Positions 10,131-19,258 are shown, counted from the stretch's first letter. The stretch is DNA of 64,000 nt from CAWBRT01 sp963814745 (GCA_963814745.1 CAWFEA010000011.1:62001-126000), one strand, 5' to 3'. The notes: generated by a model from the letters alone, not told the origin. Numbers and translations are program-made.

Positions 10131-11443
10131 ATGCAAGCCCAAACGCCTAAGGTCGAAACCAAACCGACCATGCCGGTTGCCGCCGGAGTTGAAGCCCCAT
10201 CCAAAGTCAGGGCTTGGCTGGCGGCTCTTCTGATGTTCACCCTTCTGGTCGCCTATCTGGATCGGGTGAACGTCTCCGTGGTGATTGCCTCGCCCCGTTT
10301 CCTCGAAGAAATGGGGTTGAAGAACAACCCTGTGGGCCAGGGATTGCTAATGAGCTTCTTCCTGATGGCGTACGGCTTGGGCAATATCCTGCTTGGTCCC
10401 GTGGGAGACCGGCTGGGACCGCGTAAGGCCATGACCATCGCCCTGATGGGCTGGACAATTCCGTGCGCCATGGGCGCGCTGGCCAGATCGGTGAGTGTGC
10501 TTTACACTTCGCGCTTCATCTTGGGGGCCGGCGAAGCCATGCACTACCCGATGCAGATTTCCTACGTAAAAAATTGGTTCCCTCTGCAGGAAAGAGCCCG
10601 GGCCAACTCCACCTGGGTTTTCGGGCAGATGATAGGGCCGGCATCGCCATGCCCTTGTTCGCCGCCATTGTCGCGGCCTACGGATGGCGTGCCACGTTTT
10701 GGTTGTGCGCCGTGCTCGGCATCGTCGTAACGCCGTGCATCTGGTATCTCACCACCGATCGCCCGGAGCAGCATCGCGGCGTCAACCAAGCGGAACTCGA
10801 TCACATTCTCAAGGGACAGGCAGTCGCAGCCAAAGACAAAGGAATTCAGGCAGGCTCGGCGTTCAAGAATTACATCACCCTGATCAAGACTCCCGATTTC
10901 ATCTGTTGCACCTTATCGTATTGGGCGTCGGTGAGCATGTGGTGGGGAATGATGTCGTGGCTTCCGCAGTATCTGAAAGTGGCTCGCGGCTTCTCCTGGG
11001 CGAAGATGGGATTCTTCTCATCCTTGCCTTTTTTCGTCGGCCTTCTCGGTTTGATCGCCGCCGGTATAGTCGCCGACCGGGTAAAGAAAGCCGGCCTTCT
11101 GAACTGCATAGGACTGGCGGGATGCGCGGCGTTTATAGGTGCGGGGGCGCTGGTTCACAACAACAACCTGGGAGCGTGCCTGATCGCCGTGGCATTTTTC
11201 TTTAAGGGCGTTTCGGTGCCGATGGCTTGGACACTGCTGCAAACCTTCACCCCGGCCAACATGATCGGTCAGGCTGCCGGCCTGCAGAACGGTTCCTCCA
11301 ACCTGATCGGTTCGCTGTCGCCGATCATCGTCGGATTCCTGATCGCGCTGACGGGCACCTATACGGCGGGACTCCTGTTCCTGATGGGGTTCGGGTTCCT
11401 CGGCGCTGTGGCCGGTTCTTACCTTGTCTTCCGAGGCTACTAG
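10131..11443 (+). CDS. MFS transporter, anion:cation symporter type, frameshifted near 10636
   Basis: The start at 10131 follows GGGAG by seven bases. The protein begins with a short soluble tail, then the first membrane segment with LDRVNVSVV, which fits the anion:cation symporter branch of the major facilitator superfamily (sugar acids, phthalate and similar anions). The loop motif GDRLGPRKAM between segments 2 and 3 is the classic MFS signature. The frame shifts in the GGG run 10635-10637; adding one G gives FGQMIGAGIAMPLFAAIVAAYGW, a normal continuation, and the second half runs to 11443. A missing base in the draft is the simplest reading. The substrate is unknown. It stands alone between divergent and unrelated genes. 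Confidence 0.82.
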
Positions 11444-11582
11444 CCTCTATCGCTAGTCGCCCAGCACCTCCTCGGGAACCTGCTCCGCTCGTTTGGCGGC
11501 GGTGCGCAGAAGGCTTGAAAGAAGCTGCCGGAAAATAGCAAACTATTCTCTTACGGAATTACGTTGTACACTTCCGTTCTCT

Positions 11583-12011
11583 ATGGCAGACGACGATGCC
11601 CGCAAATTAAGCGCCGACATCGAGAATTTTTTGGCGGCGGCGCTGGACCACGCCCAGCGCCTCTACTCCGCCAAGCTCGATTTCACCGAGCGCAGCGTCG
11701 CCGACGTGGAACTTATCCTGGGGCGTCTGAGCGAGTCCATTCCGCGCGGCCGGTGGCAGAAGCTGCTGAAAAAGGCGCCTGCTCCCGAGCAGATCGCACA
11801 CATTGCGCTGATCTACGGAATTTACGTGGGCGAAGTCCTGCGCCGAAGGCTTGGCGGAGAGTGGCGGCTGGTGAGCGTGGACGGACAGCAGACGATAGGC
11901 CTGCGGCTGCCGAGCGGCACGACCGTCTATCCCGCCTCACAGACCTTCAGGCGGCTGATGATCGGCGCGGCGGAAAATGTAGAGAAGTATTTTGCCAACC
12001 TCTGGCGATAG
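11583..12011 (+). CDS. Conserved hypothetical protein, 142 residues
   Basis: No family was recognised. The protein is soluble and mostly helical at its N-terminus (MADDDARKLSADIENFLAAALDHAQ) and has a C-terminal part with short strands around WRLVSVDGQQTIGLRLPSG. The frame is compact, has no signal peptide or membrane segment, and its codon use matches its neighbours. The frame is open upstream to 11493, but the ATG at 11583 gives the sensible protein start. No strong ribosome site is seen. Confidence 0.55.
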   Translation: MADDDARKLSADIENFLAAALDHAQRLYSAKLDFTERSVADVELILGRLSESIPRGRWQKLLKKAPAPEQIAHIALIYGIYVGEVLRRRLGGEWRLVSVDGQQTIGLRLPSGTTVYPASQTFRRLMIGAAENVEKYFANLWR

Positions 12012-12094
12012 GCCGGGTGAGCGCCTGTAGGGCTTTTCCACGCTGGAACAGCAAACACCTGGAACCGGTCGCTGCGCGCCGTGATCAGTCTTCG

Positions 12095-12871
12095 TCAATG
12101 AGTTTGCGTGGAACTGGAAATTGCGTGGCCGCTGGTCAGGCGGTCGGAAGCCTTCTCGATTTTCTGCACGAATCTAGGGGTGTGCCCCTGAAGCTTTTGG
12201 TGAATGGCGGGCCAGAATTCGCGCAAGACGTTCATCCCGGCGTCGCTGCCGATGGTGGAACCGAAATCGGCAAATATAGCCGAGTTGGTGCGCGCCCAGG
12301 AAGGCCGGTAAGCCGTTGCCACGGCAGCCGAACTCAGCACTCCCAGCAGATACGACGTGTTCAGCGTCGCCTTGCCCGCATCGTTGCGGGTAATCAAAAG
12401 GCGCGATGCGGCGTAAATTGTTTGCTCTATGACGTTATGGCTGGAGGAGAGGTAGTAACGCGGATCTTGTCTCAGCAGCGAAGGGTACAGGAACTTGCCC
12501 AAAAAGGCGCTGGATTCTTTCTGCACAACCGACGCCTCGTAGAGCGTCGCCAGGCTCGATTGCATTCCGGGAGCGGCGTGTTCCTGAGCCTCGCGCAGGG
12601 CCAGCGCATTTACGCCTGCCGCACCGAAGACCAATGGCGATCTCGCCTCATCCACGAACGCCTGGAACTTGTCGGCGCCGGTGACCGGTTGCGGGAGAGG
12701 AGCATCCGGCAGCAAGGATGCGGGCGGCAAACCCTGCCGTTTCGACGAAGCAGAACCCTGAAATGACAGGCCCGGGCCGGGTGGCTGGACGGTGTTCCCG
12801 TCCTGGGCGAAGCAGCAGCTACCAAACAGCAACAATAGCCCCACTAACCGAACTGTCCTGCGAATCTTCAC
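12095..12871 (-). CDS. Exported acidobacterial protein of unknown function
   Basis: The first 23 residues form a signal peptide (LVGLLLLFGSCCFAQ). A low-complexity Pro/Ser segment follows (SLLPDAPLPQP). The core contains ARSPLVFGAAGVNAL, KFLYPSLLRQDPRYY, LLITRNDAGKATLNTS and GSDAGMNVLREFWPAI. I recognise this pattern as a protein type common in Acidobacteriota, with repeated short hydrophobic stretches that may form an outer-membrane or periplasmic fold. No catalytic motif was found. It is convergent with the preceding small gene. Confidence 0.65.
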   Translation of the reverse strand: MKIRRTVRLVGLLLLFGSCCFAQDGNTVQPPGPGLSFQGSASSKRQGLPPASLLPDAPLPQPVTGADKFQAFVDEARSPLVFGAAGVNALALREAQEHAAPGMQSSLATLYEASVVQKESSAFLGKFLYPSLLRQDPRYYLSSSHNVIEQTIYAASRLLITRNDAGKATLNTSYLLGVLSSAAVATAYRPSWARTNSAIFADFGSTIGSDAGMNVLREFWPAIHQKLQGHTPRFVQKIEKASDRLTSGHAISSSTQTH

Positions 12872-13184
12872 CCCACCCGCCCCGTCAATCGTCTGTCTGC
12901 GGGCAAATTTCCCGCAGCGTGCAAAATCTTCTAGGTACTATGAATCGAAATCAAGGCGCATGGTTTCTTCATGTTATGGTTTAAGTTTCTGGCCTGAACC
13001 GCCAATTGAAAGCAACCCATTACTAAGGTTTCGCCCCGCGTACCGAACTAGGTAGCAAGTAAGGTGCCAACTCATTGACCCACTTGGGCCTACTTCGGAT
13101 AATGAATCCACCCCTGCAAGCGAACTGCACGCCTGCCGGTGGAATTGAGTTTTGCCATACAGGCGGTTGCGAAGCGAGTTGCTT
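12872..13184. other. Intergenic gap upstream of two divergent genes
   Basis: The gap separates the divergent exported protein and rlpA. No small gene, hairpin terminator or clear repeat was found; it presumably carries promoters for both. Confidence 0.35.
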
Positions 13185-13949
13185 ATGTCCCAAGGTCGCG
13201 GCAAATCGAGCTTTTACGGAAGGTGGAAACCCTCTCGAAAAGCTCTTGCCAGTCTGGGCTTGATCCTGGTATTTTTTTTCGTCGGATGCGGCAAAAAGCC
13301 GAAGGAGGCTAAGCTTCCGCCGCCGCCGCCGATAAGTTCGCCGCCGCCCGCCGTCGAGAGCAGACCTCCGGCCCCTGCCGAACGCAAGCCGCCGCCCGCC
13401 GGCGCGCTATGGACCCAATGGGGAATTGCAAGCTGGTACGTGCCTCAGCCTCCCGGGAGAAAAACCGCCAGCGGCGAGCCTTACGAACAGACCGCGCTAA
13501 CCGCGGCCCATTGCACGCTTCCGCTCAATACCCTGGTTCGGGTTACGAACCTGAGTTCGCATAAAGAGACGATTGTTCGCATCAACGACCGCGGGCCGTT
13601 CATGCCGGGCCGGATCATCGATCTTTCCGTGGCCGCCGCCAAGGCGCTCGATGTCTGGCGCCCCGGCATCGCCAGGGTGAAGCTTGAGGTAGTGCAGGCT
13701 CCGGTGCCGATCGATATCGGTGGGCGCTGGTGCGTGCAAATTGGAGCCCTGCGCAGACAAGCGGACGCCCTGGACCTCAAGCAGAGGGTGACAGAGCAGT
13801 TCCGCCCATCCCGTGTCGTCGAGTTCGCGAGTCCGACCGGCTACTGGGTGCGCGTGCGGGTGAAAGACGACGACAAGGGCCGTGCCCAGGAACTGGTGAG
13901 CAAGCTCAAAGTCGAGCAAGGCGGAGTTTTTTTGGTGCGCCTGGATTAG
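13185..13949 (+). CDS. rlpA: RlpA-like lipoprotein with SPOR domain
   Basis: The N-terminus has a lipoprotein signal (LASLGLILVFFFVGC, with Cys as lipid site), then a Pro-rich linker. The double-psi beta-barrel domain follows, with GIASWYVPQPPGRKTASGE, LPLNTLVRVTN and the conserved INDRGPFMPGRIIDLS block holding the catalytic Asp region. The last 75 residues (WCVQIGALRRQADALDLKQ to VFLVRLD) form a SPOR domain, which binds denuded glycans at the septum. RlpA acts as a lytic transglycosylase or septal factor in the envelope. MSQGRGK at 13185 is a better start than the upstream codon at 13152, since it places the signal peptide closer to the N-terminus. Confidence 0.88.
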   Translation: MSQGRGKSSFYGRWKPSRKALASLGLILVFFFVGCGKKPKEAKLPPPPPISSPPPAVESRPPAPAERKPPPAGALWTQWGIASWYVPQPPGRKTASGEPYEQTALTAAHCTLPLNTLVRVTNLSSHKETIVRINDRGPFMPGRIIDLSVAAAKALDVWRPGIARVKLEVVQAPVPIDIGGRWCVQIGALRRQADALDLKQRVTEQFRPSRVVEFASPTGYWVRVRVKDDDKGRAQELVSKLKVEQGGVFLVRLD

Positions 13950-14053
13950 GCGACGTCAAGCCGTATCGTCAAGCCGAATCGTCAAGGCGTATCATGGATT
14001 CGCAACTTTTGCCCTGATGCCAACGAGCGACACGGGGCTGCCGGAAGACAACC

Positions 14054-14395
14054 ATGCCTAATTGCCTCTTCTGCGACATTATTGCCGGAAAGATTCCTTC
14101 CAGAAAAGTCTACGAAGACGACCGCGTTTATGCCTTCGAGGACATCAAGCCGGGGGCGCCGACCCATGTGCTCATCATTCCCAAAGCGCACATCGTCGAT
14201 CTGAAACACGCCCAGCCGCAAGATGCTGAGATCATCGGCTACAGCAACCTGGTGGCGGCGAAAATCGCCCGCGAGCGCGGCATCGAGGACGGCTATCGCA
14301 CGGTCTTTAACGTCGGACCGAGAGCGGGGCAGTCCGTCTTTCACCTCCACCTGCACCTGCTGGGCGGACGCGATCTCACTTGGCCTCCGGGTTAG
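14054..14395 (+). CDS. HIT-family nucleotide hydrolase/transferase
   Basis: A 113-residue protein of the HinT branch of the histidine triad family, which hydrolyses AMP-linked substrates. CLFCDIIAGKIPSRKVYEDD at the N-terminus and the catalytic triad in SVFHLHLHLLGG (HxHxH) are intact. CxxC near the start may bind zinc. GGAAG precedes the ATG. It is followed by a repeat-containing gap and then the radical SAM gene on the same strand. Confidence 0.93.
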   Translation: MPNCLFCDIIAGKIPSRKVYEDDRVYAFEDIKPGAPTHVLIIPKAHIVDLKHAQPQDAEIIGYSNLVAAKIARERGIEDGYRTVFNVGPRAGQSVFHLHLHLLGGRDLTWPPG

Positions 14396-14403
14396 CCTGT
14401 CCT

Positions 14404-14497
14404 GGGTTACAGTTGCTCCTCTGGATACCGGCACGGTGCATTTACAGGCCGTGGCAAACGGCAGAGCGCGCGGGTTACAGTTGCTCCTCTGGATACC
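14404..14497. repeat. 26-bp perfect direct repeat, two copies 68 bp apart
   Basis: The same 26 bases, starting GGGTTACAGTTGCTCC, occur at 14404-14429 and at 14472-14497. They lie in the gap between the HIT gene and the radical SAM gene, which otherwise holds no supported gene. The spacing is short, so this may be a small tandem duplication of a 68-bp unit or an assembly artefact. Confidence 0.7.
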
Positions 14498-14720
14498 CCC
14501 CGTACTCGGCCTTTCGGGGCATCGCCGTTTGACCGCCCGATTGCTCCATTCGCGGCTTCTCCCGTCCGCTCGCTGCAAGCGTGCATCACCGTCACAAGTG
14601 AGTGTGAGCACAGCGCTAAGTCACACAAAAAATTGACAATAGAGCCAGGTCAAAGCACATGCCGAAGTCTATCTTGTCGTCGGGCACCGTGCTATGACCG
14701 TGAATTCTAAGGAGACGCCG

Positions 14721-16433
14721 GTGAGCACCACCTTAATCCCCCCAGTGGCAAAGCGATCCAATTTCAAAATCATTCAGCCCGAGACGACCTTTACCGGTGC
14801 GCCCATCGAGAGGCCGCGGAAGGGACTGCCCAGGGTTACGCAATCGCTCTGTCCCGAGTGCAAGACCGTCATTGACGCCCGTCTTTTCGAAGACAACGGC
14901 AAGGTCATCATGGAAAAGACCTGTCTCGAGCACGGTGAGTTTCGCGACTGCGTCTACTCGGACGTGAATCTTTACCTCAAGATGGAAGAGTGGGAATTCG
15001 GCGACAACCGCGGCATCGCCAATCCCGCCAGCAACAAGGGCGCCGAAACGGTTTGCCCGGACGACTGCGGCATGTGCTCGCTGCACACCTCGCACACCGC
15101 GCTCGCCAATGTCGATTTGACCAACCGTTGCAACCTGACGTGCCCGGTCTGCTTCGCCAACGCCAATGCGGCCGGCTATCTCTACGAGCCTGATGTCAGC
15201 CAGGTGCGCACCATGTTGAAGGCCCTGCGCGATGTGCGCCCGGTCGATACTCGCGTCGTCCAGTTCTCCGGCGGCGAGCCCACCCTGCACCCCAACTTCA
15301 TCGAAATCCTCGCCATGGCGCGCGAGATGGGGTTCACCCACGTCCAGGCAGCCACCAACGGCCTGTTGCTCAATAACCTTGAGTTCGCAGAGCGCTGCCG
15401 TGAAGCCGGGCTGGCGACCATCTACTTGCAGTTCGACGGCGTCACCGATGACGTTTACCTCAAGACCCGCGGCGAAGCTCTGGTCGAAAAGAAGATGCAG
15501 ATCATCGAGAGTTGCCGCCGCACCGGCATCAAGATCGTCTTCGTCCCCACCATCATCAAAGGCGTCAACGACCACCAGGTCGGCGACATTGTGCGCGTGG
15601 CCATCGAGAATATCGACACCATGAGCGGCATCAGCTTCCAGCCGGTGGCCTTCACCGGACGCATCTCGCGCCGCGAACTCGAGCAGAAGCGCTTCACCCT
15701 CACCGATCTGGCCTTCTCTCTAGCCGATCAGACCGGCATCTTCGACAAGTACGACGATTGGTTCCCGCTCTCCTGCGTCACCCCGTTCTCGAAACTGCTG
15801 GCGGCGCTGCGTGGCACAGGCGTGCCCACCGTCTCCTCGCACGCTCATTGCTCGCTTGGCAATTACCTGTTCGTCGACGAGCGCAGCCGCAAGGCCGTGC
15901 CGGTGACCAAGTTCGTCGATATTCCTTCCATGCTGCAGGATATGGACGAGTACTCGCGCAAAATGGGCAAAACCATCGCCAAGTACTACCACGGAATCAA
16001 GGCCTGGAACCAGCTCCAGAAGCACTTCAAGCAGGAGCTTGCGCCTCCCGGCCTGACCTTCCAGCGCTTCCTCGATACCTTGCAGGGCATGACCAACAAA
16101 AAGCTCGGCCGCGACGGCATGGACGGAACCTTTACTTACCGTACCCTGCTGGTGGCCGGCATGCACTTCATGGACAACTACAACTACGACATCGAGCGCG
16201 TCAAACGCTGCGTCATTCACTACGCCGCGCCCGACGGCAAACTCTATCCCTTCTGCACCTACAACTCCGGCCCCACCTACCGCGAGAAGATCGAGAAACA
16301 GTTCTCCATCCCGTTCGAAAAGCAGTTGGAGCGCTTCACCTTCGTCAACTCCAAAGCGAACGGCAACGGCCACGGTAATGGAAACGGCAACGGGAATGGA
16401 AACGGCAACGGCCATGGCAATGGCCTGAAATAA
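14721..16433 (+). CDS. Tes-like radical SAM enzyme (candidate membrane-spanning lipid synthase)
   Basis: AAGGAG at 14709-14714 points to a GTG start at 14721; an ATG at 14694 is upstream of it. Numbering from 14694, cysteines occur in three groups: CPEC (53-56) followed by CLEHGEF, CPDDCGMC (121-128), and the radical SAM motif CNLTCPVC (146-153). QFSGGEPTLHPN is the SAM-binding GGE strand. The order of a zinc-like N-terminal site, CPxDCGxC, TNRCNL and GGEPT is that of the archaeal tetraether synthase Tes (MJ0619) and its bacterial homologues, which couple lipid tails into membrane-spanning lipids. Acidobacteriota are known makers of such lipids, so this role is plausible but inferred. The tail is a low-complexity NGNGHGNG run. 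A strong hairpin terminator follows. Confidence 0.8.
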   Translation: MSTTLIPPVAKRSNFKIIQPETTFTGAPIERPRKGLPRVTQSLCPECKTVIDARLFEDNGKVIMEKTCLEHGEFRDCVYSDVNLYLKMEEWEFGDNRGIANPASNKGAETVCPDDCGMCSLHTSHTALANVDLTNRCNLTCPVCFANANAAGYLYEPDVSQVRTMLKALRDVRPVDTRVVQFSGGEPTLHPNFIEILAMAREMGFTHVQAATNGLLLNNLEFAERCREAGLATIYLQFDGVTDDVYLKTRGEALVEKKMQIIESCRRTGIKIVFVPTIIKGVNDHQVGDIVRVAIENIDTMSGISFQPVAFTGRISRRELEQKRFTLTDLAFSLADQTGIFDKYDDWFPLSCVTPFSKLLAALRGTGVPTVSSHAHCSLGNYLFVDERSRKAVPVTKFVDIPSMLQDMDEYSRKMGKTIAKYYHGIKAWNQLQKHFKQELAPPGLTFQRFLDTLQGMTNKKLGRDGMDGTFTYRTLLVAGMHFMDNYNYDIERVKRCVIHYAAPDGKLYPFCTYNSGPTYREKIEKQFSIPFEKQLERFTFVNSKANGNGHGNGNGNGNGNGNGHGNGLK

Positions 16434-16459
16434 TCCAGACTACATCGGAAGCAAAAGTA

Positions 16460-16523
16460 AAGGCCCGGTCGCAAAGGTCCCCAACGCGCGCGCTTTCGCC
16501 TGTTGGGGCAGAGACCGGGCCTT
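16460..16523. terminator. Large hairpin terminator between convergent genes
   Basis: AAGGCCCGGTC (16460-16470) pairs perfectly with GACCGGGCCTT (16513-16523), and an inner CCCCAAC/GTTGGGG stem strengthens it. It sits between the 3' end of the radical SAM gene and the 3' end of the convergent DUF3443 gene, so it probably serves both. Confidence 0.75.
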
Positions 16524-16549
16524 CGCCTTTACCGAAAAACCCGCAGTGC

Positions 16550-18046
16550 TCAGTAAGCCCAGAACGGACCCGCTGGAACCCCGCTTGGCGGAGTCACACC
16601 CCAAATTGCCGTGTAAACACTCTTGCCGTAGAAGAAGGGCAGACCCCAATCGAAATACTCATCAGCCGCCTCGTCAGAGGAGCTGAGTTTTGTTCCTGGC
16701 GTGTTAGGGCCGCCCAGATCGCTGAAAGCGGCGTAAGTCGGGCTGGTATTGAACAGCGTGCTGGCGTTACTTATAGTAAATGGGGCGGCTGCCGTAGCGC
16801 CATTTGCAGCGCCATTTGATACTACTTGGTTGGTCGCCGTAAGACTATCAGGGGATGTCGTGGGGCAGTAAAAATAATCGCCGGCGCTGCTGGTGCTGCT
16901 GCAATCCGCTACTCCCGAAGTCGGTGTGTCCAGGAAGTAGATACCATTCGAGCCGCTGTCGAAAAAGCTGCCGACGCCGGTGTACCCTGTCGCAGTATAG
17001 GTTCCAAGAGGGGGGTAATACGCGTTATTGAATTTTGTTGTAATTCCCAGCCAGGCGTTGTCGACATAGGTGGTATCAATCGGCAACACCGTCGCGCTGC
17101 CAAGCCCGTTGTTATCTAGCGCCCCATTCTGCGTTCCAATGCCAAATACCAACGTGCCGGAAGCGTTCAGCGCTCCAACACCGGTAGGAACGGACTGCAA
17201 CTGAAGGATCACGCCATTGTTGTCCGCGAACAGCGATACAGGGTTTCGGACCTGTAGAGGGCCGGACACCAAGGCAGGGCTGCAACTAGAGCTTGAACAT
17301 GTGTAATACGTTGCCGGAGGCGGAGTGCTGTTGCCGCTGCTCGGGGAGCAGGCGTTGCTGGACCCGATCCCGTAAGTGCCGGCCCCAGGATCGTTGACGT
17401 TGAATGGCGACCCGGGCGCATCGCAATCGTACTGATAATTGCCGACTCCGATCAGGCCATTCGCGCCCAGAGTTGCAACCGTATCTTCCTCGGTTCCAGC
17501 TGTCGACGAACCGGTGATCGTTGAGCAGGTGCTCGGCACCGAAGGTAAGGAAGTGTCACCAATGACCAATATTGGCACCGAACTTGCCAATTCGCTGCCG
17601 TTGCTTGTTCCGCCCGTAGGGGACGGGGTCGAGTTCGAGTAAACGCTTGGCAAATTGAGTGATGAGAGCAGCGACGCCGGAATCCTCAAACCGGTCGAGC
17701 CGGTGTCAACCGCGACGTCATCAATGGTCACGCAATTCGTAGTCCCCGGAGCACAAACCTCAACCGTGGTGAATGCCACGTTTGTCTGGGGATTAGAGGG
17801 AGCCGGACCCGCATCAACCGCCAGCGGCGCTACATTGACGGCGGTGCCGCCCAGAGCGGTGCCGCCCATTCTTACATCGGCCAACCTCACGCTGCCCCAG
17901 AGATAGCTGTTATCCAGGAACTGAATGCATTCCGCAACCGCAGCCTTACTTGAGGTGGTGGTGCTGCTGCTGCTTCCGCCGCCGCAAGCCACCGCAAACA
18001 GCAACCCTGAAGTCACGCCAATCAGCAAAAATTTTCGCATGTTCAC
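16550..18046 (-). CDS. DUF3443 lipoprotein with two aspartic-protease-like DxGS motifs
   Basis: A 498-residue lipoprotein: signal FLLIGVTSGLLFAVAC, then a Ser/Thr-rich spacer. The body matches the DUF3443 family. DDVAVDTGSTGLRI near residue 110 and GSFFDSGSNGIYFLD near residue 360 are placed like the two catalytic DTGS/DSGS loops of bilobed aspartic peptidases, though no activity is known to me for this family. The region between is rich in Ser, Thr, Gly and Cys. It follows the DUF2844 gene by four bases on the same strand; the two families often occur together in other bacteria, so they probably act together at the cell surface. Confidence 0.8.
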   Translation of the reverse strand: MNMRKFLLIGVTSGLLFAVACGGGSSSSTTTSSKAAVAECIQFLDNSYLWGSVRLADVRMGGTALGGTAVNVAPLAVDAGPAPSNPQTNVAFTTVEVCAPGTTNCVTIDDVAVDTGSTGLRIPASLLSSLNLPSVYSNSTPSPTGGTSNGSELASSVPILVIGDTSLPSVPSTCSTITGSSTAGTEEDTVATLGANGLIGVGNYQYDCDAPGSPFNVNDPGAGTYGIGSSNACSPSSGNSTPPPATYYTCSSSSCSPALVSGPLQVRNPVSLFADNNGVILQLQSVPTGVGALNASGTLVFGIGTQNGALDNNGLGSATVLPIDTTYVDNAWLGITTKFNNAYYPPLGTYTATGYTGVGSFFDSGSNGIYFLDTPTSGVADCSSTSSAGDYFYCPTTSPDSLTATNQVVSNGAANGATAAAPFTISNASTLFNTSPTYAAFSDLGGPNTPGTKLSSSDEAADEYFDWGLPFFYGKSVYTAIWGVTPPSGVPAGPFWAY

Positions 18047-18050
18047 CCCC

Positions 18051-18548
18051 TCACCTTATTTCCTTGGCGTCAACGCCGGCTGGAATCATTCCCGGGACGT
18101 AAGCGTGCCCGACATAGGCGCGCGTGTGGCCCGCGGAATGCACCACCAAATCCGGCTGCGCCACCAGCAGCGGAGCGTTGCGCGAGCGTCGGGGCTGTGC
18201 GCTCCTGATATCTTGAGCTGCCTGCGCGAACTCGGCGAAGCTATCGCCCAGAATCTGCGGGAAACTCGGCAGGAACGGTCCCCGCCACGCCACGCCGAAC
18301 ACCTTGCCGTCGGGCGAAACGTATTCCCGCACTACCGTGCCGTAGGGAGTCGTGATTTCGTATACCGAATAATTCTGCTTCGCCTGCACCACGCGCTGGG
18401 CCTTCATCTGCTGCCGGTCGGCCTCGACCGATGTCACATCGCCGCCCAAGGCCGCCGCCGCCCGCACCGGCACCAGCAATGACGAGAGAACCAGTCCCGC
18501 GAGCAGAACCATGAACGCCTGACTGCGGCTCCGATGATTGATTTTCAT
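18051..18548 (-). CDS. DUF2844 exported protein
   Basis: 165 residues with an N-terminal signal segment (FMVLLAGLVLSSLLVPVRA), then ALGGDVTSVEADRQQMK, YEITTPYGTVVREYVSP and GKVFGVAWRGPFLPSF, which are hallmarks of DUF2844. The function is unknown. It lies immediately upstream of the DUF3443 gene and is almost certainly in the same transcript. The upstream gap to 18640 should contain the promoter. Confidence 0.8.
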   Translation of the reverse strand: MKINHRSRSQAFMVLLAGLVLSSLLVPVRAAAALGGDVTSVEADRQQMKAQRVVQAKQNYSVYEITTPYGTVVREYVSPDGKVFGVAWRGPFLPSFPQILGDSFAEFAQAAQDIRSAQPRRSRNAPLLVAQPDLVVHSAGHTRAYVGHAYVPGMIPAGVDAKEIR

Positions 18549-18766
18549 ATTCCTCGCTTCCGTGTGCCCCGATCTGAACCTCTGTTCTTCAATGTTAGCA
18601 ACTAAAGCCGCACCTGTCGCAACCCCGGCAATTCATCTCCAGCCCGGGAGTGCGCTATTGGGCCGGACGGAAATATCCTCCCATTTCCAACCCGGTCGCG
18701 GCAGAAAAGCTGCGCCTGAAAATCGCAAGCAAGGATTTTTTTACAAATTTTACAAGCCGGGCCGCT

Positions 18767-19000
18767 TTACGGATTCCGCGGTTTGACGCGGGCGTACTTT
18801 CGCATCTTGCTGGTCCAGCGGAGAAAGCGCAGAATCTGCAGCCTTTCGCGCCAGGTGAAGCCCCAGAATTCGATAAAGCCGATGCGGTTCATCCTGATTC
18901 CCGTATAGGTTTCCAGACGCCAGCGCAGGTAAGGGCTCCGCCAAGGCGCCAGATGATGGCCGCGAGTTGCGTTCCAGAGAAATCGCAGAACGTACCACAT
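18767..19000 (-). CDS. Small conserved hypothetical protein, 77 residues
   Basis: The start at 19000 gives MWYVLRFLWNATRGHHL, then APWRSPYLRWRLETYTG, IGFIEFWGFTWRERLQ and a basic tail. The high Trp/Arg content and ordered aromatic pattern look like a real protein; I believe similar short proteins occur in Acidobacteriota, but I cannot name a family. The frame remains open to 19054. No membrane segment is obvious. It is divergent from the small membrane-protein gene that begins at 19069. Confidence 0.5.
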   Translation of the reverse strand: MWYVLRFLWNATRGHHLAPWRSPYLRWRLETYTGIRMNRIGFIEFWGFTWRERLQILRFLRWTSKMRKYARVKPRNP

Positions 19001-19068
19001 AGCTATTCCAGACGGATTAAGTTCATAATACCGGTGCCATCCGGAATGGCACAAACCAGGCTTCCGCG

Positions 19069-19239
19069 ATGGATCACCGGCAGGCGACGATGGGCTCTAC
19101 GGATCGCAAGATTTTCTGGCTGCTGTTCACGGTTCTGAGCTGTGGAGGTTATTTCCTGCCCTTTGTTTGGGGAGTCGTGGAGGTGTTTCTATCGTTGATC
19201 GTAAGCTGGTGGGTCGTCTACCGCTCAGGCTGGCTCTGA
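19069..19239 (+). CDS. Small membrane protein, 56 residues
   Basis: The frame from ATG 19069 to TGA 19237-19239 encodes 56 residues with two hydrophobic segments (IFWLLFTVLSCGGYFLPFVW and VEVFLSLIVSWWVVY). The ordered DRKIFW start and the WWVVYRSGWL end resemble short two-segment membrane proteins found in Acidobacteriota. It stops 20 bp before the 3' end of the convergent pilR gene. A second ATG (codon 8) is also possible as a start. Function unknown. Confidence 0.5.
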   Translation: MDHRQATMGSTDRKIFWLLFTVLSCGGYFLPFVWGVVEVFLSLIVSWWVVYRSGWL

Positions 19240-19258
19240 TTCCGCCTCGCGCCAGCCA

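Noticed and set aside
11564..12766. 400-residue plus-strand open frame
   Set aside because: It overlaps a plausible small gene in another frame and runs antisense to an exported protein with a clear signal peptide.
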